Assembly: GCF_036634175.1 (NCBI RefSeq)
Contig: NZ_JAZIFX010000001.1
Location: forward strand, 6,014,001 to 6,078,000
Origin: Streptomyces sp. P9-A2
Lineage (GTDB): Bacteria; Actinomycetota; Actinomycetes; Streptomycetales; Streptomycetaceae
Reading direction: 5' to 3'
Length of the DNA stretch: 64,000 bases
Positions 39,309-47,966 of this stretch are shown piece after piece. Made by a program: the position numbers and the translations under genes. Numbering within the stretch: position 1 is the first letter of the stretch; each line of letters starts with the position of its first letter. Below the pieces are notes generated by a model, which made no database searches, was not told the DNA's origin, and worked only from the letters and a program-made list of their open reading frames with translations.

Positions 39309-40247
39309 GTGAGCAGCGCACTCCCCACCCCCCGGGTCATCGCCGTCGTCGGTCCCACCGCAGCCGGAAAGTCCGATCTGGGCGTTTTCCTGGCTCGAGA
39401 GCTTGGCGGTGAAGTCGTCAATGCCGACTCCATGCAGCTCTACCGGGGGATGGACATCGGCACCGCCAAGCTGACGCCCGGGGAACGTGGGGGAGTCCCG
39501 CACCACCTCCTGGACATCTGGGACGTGACCGTCACCGCGTCCGTCGCCGAGTACCAGCGCCTCGCCCGGGAGCGGATCGACGCACTGCTCGCCGCCGGGC
39601 GCTGGCCCGTCCTGGTCGGGGGCTCCGGCCTCTACGTCCGCGGGGCCGTCGACCATCTCGAGTTCCCGGGCACCGACCCCGAGGTGCGGTCGCGCCTGGA
39701 GGACGAGCTCACCCTGCGCGGATCCGGCGCACTGCACGCCCGCCTCGCCGCCGCCGATCCCGAGGCCGCGCGGGCCATCCTGCCGAGCAACGGCCGTCGC
39801 ATCGTCCGGGCGCTCGAAGTGATCGAGATCACCGGCCGGCCCTTCACCGCCAACCTCCCCGGCCACGACTCGGTCTACGACACCCTCCAGATCGGTGTCG
39901 ACGTCGCCCGCCCCGAGCTGGACGCGCGGATCGCCGACCGGGTCGACCGGATGTGGGACGCGGGTCTCGTGGACGAAGTGCGCGCACTGGAGGCGCAAGG
40001 GTTGCGCGAGGGGCGTACGGCCTCGCGTGCGCTCGGCTACCAGCAGGTGCTCGCCGCGCTCGCCGGAGAGTGCACCCCGGAGGACGCGCGGTCCGAGACC
40101 GTCCGTGCCACCAAGCGCTTCGCGCGCCGTCAGGATTCATGGTTCAGGCGCGACCCGCGGGTGCATTGGTTGAGTGGGGCCGCGGCGGACCTGACGGAAC
40201 TTCCGCGGCTCGCGCTGTCGTTGGTCGAACGACCGGTCACAGCCTGA
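39309..40247 (+). CDS. miaA: tRNA dimethylallyltransferase MiaA, 312 aa
   Basis: It transfers a dimethylallyl group to A37 of tRNAs reading UNN codons. The P-loop is VVGPTAAGKSDL (about residues 12-23), then NADSMQLYRGMDIGTAK, and the tRNA-binding insertion and IEITGRPF follow. The GTG start at 39309 has GAGACT (39297-39302) 6 nt upstream and no ribosome binding site. Its product is the substrate of MiaB. Confidence 0.95.
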   Translation: MSSALPTPRVIAVVGPTAAGKSDLGVFLARELGGEVVNADSMQLYRGMDIGTAKLTPGERGGVPHHLLDIWDVTVTASVAEYQRLARERIDALLAAGRWPVLVGGSGLYVRGAVDHLEFPGTDPEVRSRLEDELTLRGSGALHARLAAADPEAARAILPSNGRRIVRALEVIEITGRPFTANLPGHDSVYDTLQIGVDVARPELDARIADRVDRMWDAGLVDEVRALEAQGLREGRTASRALGYQQVLAALAGECTPEDARSETVRATKRFARRQDSWFRRDPRVHWLSGAAADLTELPRLALSLVERPVTA

Positions 40248-40355
40248 TCACGTCATGGCATCGGGACGCCCAGGCCGTCATCCAAGCCTCTGACGCCGTG
40301 CCATCATCGAGCTTCGATCGACCAAGTGGAGTCCAAGTTGGGAGGGCGCGTGGCG

Positions 40356-40859
40356 ATGGAGGCCGGCCCTCGCGACACCGCACACGGCACCGAACACCTC
40401 ACCACCGAGCGGGGTGTACCGGAGCAGGACCCTGACCGTCTCAGCCCCGACGGGCCGGACGAGACACAGGGCCAAGTGACCGACGACGGCCCCGAGCCGG
40501 ACGAGATGTTCGCGGGCGGCGACGAGGTCGAGGTCGAGCTGCGCCCCCAGGGCCGGCTGCGCCTCTGGCAGCTCGCGCCCATCGTCGGCCTGGCCGCGGT
40601 CGGCTCCCTGATGTTCGCGTTCCCGCTCGCCTTCGACTTCGGCGACAGCGGCGCCGTGATCGCCATGCTGGGCCTGCTGATCTGCTCCTGCGCGGCCGGC
40701 TGGGGCATGATGGCCGCCCGCAGGGTGGGCTACACCTGGCCCGGTCTGCCGGCCCGGAGCTCCGGTCGCAGACCCGACTGGCGGGTCGTGATCGCCTACG
40801 CCGTGCTGGTCGCGGTGGTGGTGGCCCTGGCCGTCCTGCGGGTCGCCCGCCTCCGCTGA
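40356..40859 (+). CDS. Hypothetical membrane protein, 167 aa
   Basis: A 75-residue acidic, hydrophilic N-terminus precedes three predicted membrane helices (about residues 76-96, 101-122 and 145-163). It lies between miaA and dapF, a position where actinobacteria often carry a small membrane protein. The ATG at 40356 is 9 nt from GGAGGG; GTG 40350 or 40326 are alternatives. No family assigned. Confidence 0.7.
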   Translation: MEAGPRDTAHGTEHLTTERGVPEQDPDRLSPDGPDETQGQVTDDGPEPDEMFAGGDEVEVELRPQGRLRLWQLAPIVGLAAVGSLMFAFPLAFDFGDSGAVIAMLGLLICSCAAGWGMMAARRVGYTWPGLPARSSGRRPDWRVVIAYAVLVAVVVALAVLRVARLR

Positions 40860-40936
40860 CGCCCGCCTCCCCCTCGCCGGCCCCTGCGCCGCGAAGGCCG
40901 GGACGCGGGGCCGTGGACGCCCCGTACGATCGAGGG

Positions 40937-41830
40937 ATGAGCACGCGGATCGCCTTCCTCAAGGGGCACGGCACCGAGAACGACTTCGTGATCGTTCCGG
41001 ACCCCGAGAACGCCATCGACCTGCCCCCCGCCTCCGTCGCGGCCCTCTGCGACCGCCGCGCGGGCATCGGCGGCGACGGACTGCTGCACGTGGTGCGGTC
41101 CGCCGCGCACCCCGAGGCCCGGCACCTGGCGGCCGAGGCCGAGTGGTTCATGGACTACCGCAACGGCGACGGTTCCGTCGCCGAGATGTGCGGCAACGGA
41201 GTGCGCGTGTTCGCGCGCTACCTCCAGCGTGCGGGACATGTGTCCGAGGGAGACATCGCGATCGCCACGCGCGGCGGCGTGAAGACGGTGTACATCGCCA
41301 AGACCGTTTCCGACAGTGGCTCCGCCGCGGGTGACATCACCGTCGGCATGGGCAGGGCGCTGCTGCCCGGCGACGGCGTCACCGTGAGCGTCGGCGGGCG
41401 CAGCTGGCCCGCGCGGAACGTGAACATGGGCAACCCGCACGCCGTGGCCTTCGTGGACGACCTCGACCACGCCGGCGACCTGCTCACCGCACCCCCGTTC
41501 AGCCCCGCCTCGGTCTATCCGGACGGCGTCAACGTGGAGTTCGTGGCCGACCGCGGCCCGCGGCACGTGGCACTGCGCGTCCACGAGCGGGGAGCCGGCG
41601 AGACCCGCTCGTGCGGCACGGGCGCCTGCGCGGTCGCCGTGGCCACGGCCCGCCGGGACGGCGTCGACCCGCGGGTCACCGGAACCCCGGTGACGTACAC
41701 GGTGGATGTGCCCGGCGGCACTCTGGTGATCACCGAACGACCCGACGGGGAGATCGAGATGACCGGGCCCGCGGTGATCGTCGCCGAGGGCGTGATCGAG
41801 GGCGAGTGGCTGGAGAACCTGCCCCGCTGA
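40937..41830 (+). CDS. dapF: Diaminopimelate epimerase DapF, 297 aa
   Basis: It converts LL- to meso-diaminopimelate. Streptomyces walls contain LL-DAP, so here it mainly feeds lysine synthesis. The catalytic cysteines are Cys85 (EMCGNGVR) and Cys226 (SCGTGACA). TACGAT at 40925-40930 lies 6 nt before the ATG, a leaderless arrangement; an in-frame start upstream would straddle that hexamer. Confidence 0.95.
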   Translation: MSTRIAFLKGHGTENDFVIVPDPENAIDLPPASVAALCDRRAGIGGDGLLHVVRSAAHPEARHLAAEAEWFMDYRNGDGSVAEMCGNGVRVFARYLQRAGHVSEGDIAIATRGGVKTVYIAKTVSDSGSAAGDITVGMGRALLPGDGVTVSVGGRSWPARNVNMGNPHAVAFVDDLDHAGDLLTAPPFSPASVYPDGVNVEFVADRGPRHVALRVHERGAGETRSCGTGACAVAVATARRDGVDPRVTGTPVTYTVDVPGGTLVITERPDGEIEMTGPAVIVAEGVIEGEWLENLPR

Positions 41831-42028
41831 CCCCGGTACCGTCTTGGTATCCAAGAGCAGCACGTGCCGGCCGGCCGCATCCGTGGGGTGCGGGGCCCGG
41901 ATCGGCTTCGAGAGCATGACACGCCTCTGATTCCATGGCGTGAAATCGCCCCTGTGGCGGTCTTCGCTCGAAGGAGTGATCCGTTTCACGCTCGGAGGGA
42001 GGCGGTCGGTCGCACGTGCTGGGCTCGG

Positions 42029-42034
42029 TAGCAT
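42029..42034 (+). promoter_or_regulatory. Possible -10 of the RSH gene
   Basis: TAGCAT would start a transcript near 42041 with an 86-nt leader. No good -35 is seen. The 41831-42126 gap also holds two small dyads (CTTGG-TAT-CCAAG at 41843 and CTTCG-CT-CGAAG near 41967) and no gene. Confidence 0.3.
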
Positions 42035-42126
42035 CAAGCACCGGCCCGGACGGGGACGAGCACCGTCTCCTGAGCCCGAGTCCGCCCTGGGCATGCGTCC
42101 GCCGGTCAACGCCGCCGGAGGTGCCC

Positions 42127-44343
42127 ATGAACGCGGAGGCCGCGAAACCTGCGACCCCAGGTCCTGTGACAACGGGATCTGCGACATCAGGTCATGTCAC
42201 GCCCACGGGGGCGCGGAGGAAGACACGCTCCCGGCTCGACCTGCGCCGGCTGGGCCGCGCCGCGCTCCTCGGCCCCGCCTCCCGCGACCGGCTCCCCGAC
42301 GCCATCGGCCATGTGGTCGACGCCCACCGCGCCCACCACCCCGACGCCGATCTCGACCCCCTGCGCCGCGCCTATCTCCTGGCCGAGTCCTCGCACCGGG
42401 GACAGATGCGCAAGAGCGGCGAGCCGTACATCACCCATCCGCTCGCCGTGACCCTCATCCTCGCCGAACTCGGCGCCGAGACCACGACCTTGACGGCCTC
42501 CTTGCTCCACGACACCGTCGAGGACACGGAGGTGACGCTCGATCAGGTCCGTGAGCAGTTCGGCGAGGAGGTGTGCTATCTCGTCGACGGCGTCACCAAG
42601 CTGGAGAAGGTCGACTACGGCGCCGCGGCCGAGCCCGAGACCTTCCGCAAGATGCTGGTGGCCACCGGCAACGACGTCCGCGTGATGTCGATCAAACTCG
42701 CCGACCGGCTGCACAACATGCGCACCCTCGGGGTGATGCGCCCCGAGAAGCAGGAACGCATCGCCAAGGTGACCCGGGACGTCCTCATTCCGCTCGCCGA
42801 ACGGCTCGGCGTCCAGGCGCTCAAGACGGAACTCGAGGACCTGGTCTTCGCGATCCTGCATCCCGAGGAGAACAAGCACACGCGCGAGCTGATCCTTCGC
42901 AACGCCTCCCGCGCGGACGACCCTCTCGCCGAGGTCGCCGACGAGGTGCGCAAAGTGCTGCGCGAGGCGGACCTCGCCGCCGAGGTCCTCATCCGCCCCC
43001 GTCACTTCGTCTCCGTGCACCGCGTGTCCCGCAAACGCGGCCGGCTGCGCGGCGCCGACTTCGGCCGGCTGCTGGTGCTGGTGAACGAGGACGCCGACTG
43101 CTACGGCGTCCTGGGCGAGCTGCACACCTGCATGACACCCGTCGTCTCGGAGTTCAAGGACTTCATCGCGGTACCCAAGTTCAACCTGTACCAGTCGCTG
43201 CACACCGCCGTCGCGCGCGAGGACGGCCAGGTCGTCGAAGTCCTCATCCGGACGCACCTGATGCACAAGGTCGCCGAGGCGGGTGTCGTCGCCCTCGGCA
43301 ACCCCTATGCCGCACCGGGGGAGGAGCAGCCGACGGGCGACGGCGAACGTGTCGATCCGACCCGGCCCGGCTGGCTCTCCCGGCTCCTGGAGTGGCAGCG
43401 GGGCGCGACCGACCCCGACACCTTCTGGTCCACGCTGCGCGAGGACCTCGCCCAGGACCGCGAGATCACCGTGTTCCGTCCGGACGGCGGCACGATCGGC
43501 CTGCCCGCCGGGGCGACCTGTGTGGACGCCGCCTACGCGCAGTACGGCGAGGACGCGCACGCGTGCATCGGCGCCCGCGTCAACGGCCGCCTGGCGACGC
43601 TGCGCACCGTGCTGAAGGACGGGGACACCGTCCAGCCCCTGATGGGCCAGGACCCCGCCTCCGAGCCCTCCCGGGAGTGGCTGGAGCACGCCCGTACCCC
43701 GACCGCCCGGATCGCCATTCAGCGGTGGCTGACCGCCCACCCCGCGCACCCCGCCGATCCCGCCGATCCGCCCGCGGGCGAGCGGGCCGGGGCCGAGGAA
43801 GCCCGGGCGGACCCGCGTCCCGCGGTGGGCGAGCCCGCCGCCGCACCGGCTTCCGGAGCGGTGTCCGCGGCGGCGTCCGGCTCCTTCGGAGGTGCCCAGG
43901 TCCTGGCCGACAGGCCCGGCGCGACGGTACGGCTCGCCGGCTGCTGTACGCCCGTACCACCCGACGAGGTGACCGGATTCGCCGTGCGCGGGGGAGCGGT
44001 CGCCGTGCACCGGGTCGAGTGCTCTGCCGTGGCGCGCATGAAGAGCGCGGGGCGTGCGGAGGTCGGCGTGCGCTGGGGGGAGGGTGCCGAGTGCCGGGTC
44101 ACCCTGGTCGCCGAATCGTTCGTCCGCCCCCATCTGCTCGCCGACCTCACCGAGGCCATGGCGGTCGAAGGCGCCGAGATCGTCTCCGCGACCGTCGAAC
44201 CTCCGACCCATCAGCAGGTGCGGCACACGTACACCGTGCAGCTGCCGGACGCCGCCCACCTGCCCGTCCTCATGCGCGCGATGCGCAAGGTGGCGGGTGT
44301 GTACGACGTGAGCCGGGCCAAGCCGCAGAGCCAGGGCACCTGA
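42127..44343 (+). CDS. rshA: RelA/SpoT homologue (RSH) (p)ppGpp hydrolase/synthetase, RshA-like, 738 aa
   Basis: Hydrolase residues are complete: RKSGEPYITHP, His128-Asp129 with Glu132-Asp133 (LLHDTVEDT), and Asp193/Asn197 (LADRLHNM). The synthetase domain (about 285-390) keeps YQSLHT and Glu371 (VEVLIRT). However, Arg314 sits where relatives have the metal-binding Asp of the IxDLxxxR segment, and GRPK reads RPRH. TGS, a Pro/Ala linker and a C-terminal ACT domain follow. The ATG at 42127 has GGAGGT 4 nt upstream. Streptomyces carries a separate relA, so this second RSH may be mainly a hydrolase; that is inference. Confidence 0.9.
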   Translation: MNAEAAKPATPGPVTTGSATSGHVTPTGARRKTRSRLDLRRLGRAALLGPASRDRLPDAIGHVVDAHRAHHPDADLDPLRRAYLLAESSHRGQMRKSGEPYITHPLAVTLILAELGAETTTLTASLLHDTVEDTEVTLDQVREQFGEEVCYLVDGVTKLEKVDYGAAAEPETFRKMLVATGNDVRVMSIKLADRLHNMRTLGVMRPEKQERIAKVTRDVLIPLAERLGVQALKTELEDLVFAILHPEENKHTRELILRNASRADDPLAEVADEVRKVLREADLAAEVLIRPRHFVSVHRVSRKRGRLRGADFGRLLVLVNEDADCYGVLGELHTCMTPVVSEFKDFIAVPKFNLYQSLHTAVAREDGQVVEVLIRTHLMHKVAEAGVVALGNPYAAPGEEQPTGDGERVDPTRPGWLSRLLEWQRGATDPDTFWSTLREDLAQDREITVFRPDGGTIGLPAGATCVDAAYAQYGEDAHACIGARVNGRLATLRTVLKDGDTVQPLMGQDPASEPSREWLEHARTPTARIAIQRWLTAHPAHPADPADPPAGERAGAEEARADPRPAVGEPAAAPASGAVSAAASGSFGGAQVLADRPGATVRLAGCCTPVPPDEVTGFAVRGGAVAVHRVECSAVARMKSAGRAEVGVRWGEGAECRVTLVAESFVRPHLLADLTEAMAVEGAEIVSATVEPPTHQQVRHTYTVQLPDAAHLPVLMRAMRKVAGVYDVSRAKPQSQGT

Positions 44344-44403
44344 CAGCGGCGCGCGCGGGGACATCACCCCTCCGGAGGCCTCGTCGGGCACCCGTTCGGC
44401 CAT

Positions 44404-44427
44404 CGGCCCACCCGATCGGGTGGGCCG
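44404..44427. promoter_or_regulatory. 24-bp perfect palindrome upstream of the M1 peptidase gene
   Basis: The sequence is its own reverse complement with centre at 44415/44416 (core CCCGATCGGG). It lies 60 bp after the RSH stop and 50 bp before the peptidase start. It could be the RSH terminator (10-bp stem, 4-nt loop) or a dimer-binding operator. Confidence 0.6.
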
Positions 44428-44476
44428 GGAGCGCGCCGCCGTAACCGCGCACGCGTGCGCTGATAGCCGTGGGCCC

Positions 44477-46207
44477 ATGCTGCGCACTCCCCACGACCCG
44501 GCCGCTTCCGAACCGGCCCCCGAGGCCTCCGCACGTCCGGCCACGCACGGCCCGGCCTCCGTCCGTCAGTCCGCTCCTGTACCGGCCATTCCCGTACAGA
44601 CCGCCCGCACGCCGATCTCCGGGGGCCGCCGTCGGCGGACGTCCGCCGCGCTGCTCGCGTCGGCCGTCTCCGTGTGCCTCCTCGCCGCGAGCGCCCCCGC
44701 CACGCCGCTGGGCATCGGTGACCGTCTCTTCCCGCACCTGGGCAACCCCGGGTACGACGTGGCGTCGTACCACCTCGCCCTCAGCTACCCCGGCACGAAC
44801 GACACACCGCTCCAGGCCACCACGAGGATCGACGCCCGGACGACCACGGACCTGGACCGGATCAACCTCGACTTCGCCCACGGCACGGTCCACTCGGTCG
44901 AGGTCGACGGCGCCCCCGCCACCTTCACCACCGCGGGTGAGGACCTCGTGATCACGCCGGTGAGCGGTCTGGAGGCCGGTGAACGGACCCGTATCACCGT
45001 GCGCCACACCAGTGATCCGGTGGCCGCGGAGGGCCGTGACGGTGGCTGGGTGCGCACCGCGGACGGTCTCGCCATGGCCAACCAGGCCGACGCCGCGCAC
45101 CTGGTCTTCCCGTGCAACGACCACCCGTCCGACAAGGCCTTCTTCACGTTCCGCATCACCGCCCCCGACGGGCACACGGCCGTCGCCAACGGCCTGCCGA
45201 TCCATGTCGACCGCACCCGCGCGGCGACGACGACCTGGACGTACCGCACCCGGCACCCCATGGCCACCGAACTCGCCCAGGTGTCCATCGGCCGCTCCAC
45301 GGTCCTGCACCGCACCGGCCCGCAGGGGCTGCCGCTGCGCGATGTCGTCCCCACGGCCCACCGCGAACAGCTCGAACCGTGGCTGGCGAAGACCCCGGAC
45401 CAGATCGCCTGGATGGAGAACAAGGCCGGCCGCTACCCGTTCGAGACGTACGGCCTGCTCATGGCCGACGTCTCCACCGGTTTCGAACTCGAGACCCAGA
45501 CGCTGTCCCTCTTCGAGCGGGAACTCTTCACCGACTCGGCCCATCCCGCGTGGTACATCGAGTCGATCATGGTGCACGAGCTCGCCCACCAGTGGTTCGG
45601 CAACAGCGTCAGCCCTCGCACCTGGTCCGATCTGTGGCTCAACGAGGGCCACGCCACCTGGTACGAGGCGCTGTACGCGCAGGAGAAGGCCGGCCGGCCC
45701 CTCGAGGCCCGGATGAAGGCCGCCTACGAGTCCTCCGACCGCTGGCGCGCGGAGGGAGGACCACCCGCCGCTCCCCGGGCCCCGCAGCCCGGCCAGAAGA
45801 TCAGCATCTTCCGGCCGATCGTGTACGACGGCTCCGCGCTCGTGCTGTACGCCCTGCGCGAGGAGATCGGCCACACCGCGTTCGACCGTCTGGAACGGCG
45901 CTGGGTGACCGAGCACCGGGACGGCACGGCCTCCACCGCCGACTTCGTCCGGCTCGCCTCCGACACCGCGGGGCGCGACCTGACCGGATTCCTGAACGCC
46001 TGGCTCCACGACGCGAAGACCCCGCCGATGCCCGGCCACCCGGACTGGAAGTCCACGGCGCAGGGCCCGGACGAGTCCACGGCCTACAGGTTCACGGCCC
46101 ACAGGCCCGCGGCCCCCGCATCCGCGTCACGGCCCACGGGACGTTCCGGCCCGACTTCCGGCCCGGCCACGCATCGACCGGCCGTGAGCCGGGAACAAAC
46201 ACGGTGA
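44477..46207 (+). CDS. Secreted M1-family metallopeptidase, 576 aa
   Basis: A gluzincin aminopeptidase-type enzyme. The zinc site is complete: H367-E-x2-H371 (MVHELAHQWFG) and Glu390 (LNEGHATW), with the M1 spacing of 18 residues. A twin-Arg-rich N-region (about 51-55) and hydrophobic segment (58-75) form a secretion signal after a 50-residue extension. The GAMEN exopeptidase motif of classical M1 enzymes is not obvious (WMENKAGRYPFE is the nearest). The C-terminal 50 residues are Pro/Ser/Thr-rich. No clear ribosome binding site precedes the ATG. Substrate unknown. Confidence 0.88.
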   Translation: MLRTPHDPAASEPAPEASARPATHGPASVRQSAPVPAIPVQTARTPISGGRRRRTSAALLASAVSVCLLAASAPATPLGIGDRLFPHLGNPGYDVASYHLALSYPGTNDTPLQATTRIDARTTTDLDRINLDFAHGTVHSVEVDGAPATFTTAGEDLVITPVSGLEAGERTRITVRHTSDPVAAEGRDGGWVRTADGLAMANQADAAHLVFPCNDHPSDKAFFTFRITAPDGHTAVANGLPIHVDRTRAATTTWTYRTRHPMATELAQVSIGRSTVLHRTGPQGLPLRDVVPTAHREQLEPWLAKTPDQIAWMENKAGRYPFETYGLLMADVSTGFELETQTLSLFERELFTDSAHPAWYIESIMVHELAHQWFGNSVSPRTWSDLWLNEGHATWYEALYAQEKAGRPLEARMKAAYESSDRWRAEGGPPAAPRAPQPGQKISIFRPIVYDGSALVLYALREEIGHTAFDRLERRWVTEHRDGTASTADFVRLASDTAGRDLTGFLNAWLHDAKTPPMPGHPDWKSTAQGPDESTAYRFTAHRPAAPASASRPTGRSGPTSGPATHRPAVSREQTR

Positions 46208-46291
46208 CGAGACGTGCCGTGTCGTGCCACCATCGTCAGGACGCCGCCGCACGGGTCACGGGAATCTCCCGGGAGGCCCGTGCGTTGTGAA

Positions 46292-46315
46292 GGGTGACGG
46301 GGTACCCCGTCACCC
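46292..46315. promoter_or_regulatory. 24-bp perfect palindrome upstream of hflX
   Basis: It is a perfect self-complement centred at 46303/46304 (core GGGGTACCCC), 85 bp after the peptidase stop and 37 bp before the hflX ATG. It may be a terminator for the peptidase gene, or a leader hairpin or operator of hflX. Confidence 0.6.
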
Positions 46316-46352
46316 CTGCGATCTCCCATCGACGTATCGACGTAAGGACCCA

Positions 46353-47849
46353 ATGACCTCCTCTTCTTCCCCTTCCCAGGACACCAAGCGCTTCGCGCGG
46401 ACCCACCCCGAGGGCCTCCGGGCCGATGCCCTGATGGAAGCGGACGTCGCCTGGAGCCTCGAGATCGACGGAGAGCGGGACGGCGACCAGCTCGACCGCT
46501 CCGAGCGCGCGGCCCTGCGCCGCGTCGCCGGCCTCTCCACCGAGCTCGAGGACGTCACCGAGGTCGAGTACCGGCAGCTCCGCCTGGAGCGCGTCGTACT
46601 CGTCGGCGTGTGGACATCGGGAACCGTGCAGGACGCGGAGAACTCCCTCGCGGAGCTCGCCGCCCTGGCGGAGACGGCGGGCGCCCTCGTGCTCGACGGC
46701 GTGACCCAGCGCCGCGACAAGCCCGACGCGGCGACCTTCATCGGCTCCGGAAAGGCCCAGGAGCTGCGCGACATCGTGCTCGAAACGGGCGCGGACACGG
46801 TCGTCTGCGACGGTGAGCTGAGCCCCGGCCAGCTGATCCACCTCGAGGACGTCGTCAAGGTCAAGGTCATCGACCGGACGGCCCTGATCCTGGACATCTT
46901 CGCCCAGCACGCCAAGTCCCGGGAGGGCAAGGCACAGGTCGCGCTCGCGCAGATGCAGTACATGCTGCCGAGGCTGCGCGGCTGGGGTCAGTCGCTGTCC
47001 CGGCAGATGGGCGGCGGCTCGGGCGGCGGACTCGCCACCCGCGGCCCCGGTGAGACCAAGATCGAGACCGACCGGCGCCGGATCCGCGAGAAGATGGCGA
47101 AGATGCGCCGGGAGATCGCGGAGATGAAGACCGGCCGCGACATCAAGCGCCAGGAGCGCAAGCGCCACAAGGTGCCGTCCGTCGCCATCGCGGGCTACAC
47201 CAACGCCGGCAAGTCCTCGCTGCTCAACCGCCTCACGGGCGCGGGCGTGCTGGTCGAGAACGCCCTGTTCGCGACCCTCGACCCGACCGTGCGCCGCGCC
47301 GAGACGCCGGGCGGACGGCTGTACACGCTGACCGACACCGTCGGTTTCGTCCGGCACCTGCCGCACCACCTCGTCGAGGCGTTCCGCTCCACGATGGAGG
47401 AGGTCGGCGACGCCGACCTGATCCTGCACGTGGTGGACGGTTCGCATCCCGTCCCGGAAGAGCAGCTGGCCGCCGTGCGCGAGGTGATCAGGGACATCGG
47501 CGCCACCGGCGTACCCGAGATCGTCGTGATCAACAAGGCCGACGCGGCGGACCCGCTGACGCTCCAACGGCTGCTGCGGGAGGAGAAGCGCTCCATCGCG
47601 GTCTCGGCCCGAACCGGCCAGGGCATCGATGAACTGCTCGCCCTCCTCGACAGCGATCTGCCCCGCCCGGCCGTCGAGATCGAGGCGCTCGTGCCGTACA
47701 CCCACGGCAAGCTGGTCGCCCGCGCCCACGACGAGGGTGAGGTGATCTCCGAGGAGCACACCGCGGAGGGCACCCTGCTCAAGGTGCGGGTGCACGAGGA
47801 ACTGGCGGCGGAGCTCACGCCGTTCGTGCCCACGCCGACCGCCGGCTGA
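46353..47849 (+). CDS. hflX: Ribosome-splitting GTPase HflX, 498 aa
   Basis: The HflX N-terminal domain (about 80-270) carries the family segment GPGETKIETDRRRI and a coiled coil. The G domain follows with G1 AGYTNAGKSS, G3 DTVGF, G4 NKAD and G5 SART. The family splits stalled 70S ribosomes under heat or antibiotic stress. The ATG at 46353 has AAGGA upstream. The C-terminal region from 440 is a small alpha/beta domain. Confidence 0.94.
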   Translation: MTSSSSPSQDTKRFARTHPEGLRADALMEADVAWSLEIDGERDGDQLDRSERAALRRVAGLSTELEDVTEVEYRQLRLERVVLVGVWTSGTVQDAENSLAELAALAETAGALVLDGVTQRRDKPDAATFIGSGKAQELRDIVLETGADTVVCDGELSPGQLIHLEDVVKVKVIDRTALILDIFAQHAKSREGKAQVALAQMQYMLPRLRGWGQSLSRQMGGGSGGGLATRGPGETKIETDRRRIREKMAKMRREIAEMKTGRDIKRQERKRHKVPSVAIAGYTNAGKSSLLNRLTGAGVLVENALFATLDPTVRRAETPGGRLYTLTDTVGFVRHLPHHLVEAFRSTMEEVGDADLILHVVDGSHPVPEEQLAAVREVIRDIGATGVPEIVVINKADAADPLTLQRLLREEKRSIAVSARTGQGIDELLALLDSDLPRPAVEIEALVPYTHGKLVARAHDEGEVISEEHTAEGTLLKVRVHEELAAELTPFVPTPTAG

Positions 47850-47870
47850 GTCCACGGCCCGCGGCTTCGC

Positions 47871-47931
47871 GCGCAACGCCGACGGCCCGCCCCCCGCCCA
47901 CGAGCGGGGGGGCGGGCCGTCGGCGTTGCGC
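47871..47931. terminator. Very long bidirectional terminator between hflX and the protease gene
   Basis: Bases 47871-47897 pair with 47904-47931 (27 bp, one bulged G, 6-nt loop). It sits between two converging genes. Confidence 0.92.
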
Positions 47932-47966
47932 GGATCAGTGAACACGGTGATCACACGCCGCCTTGA

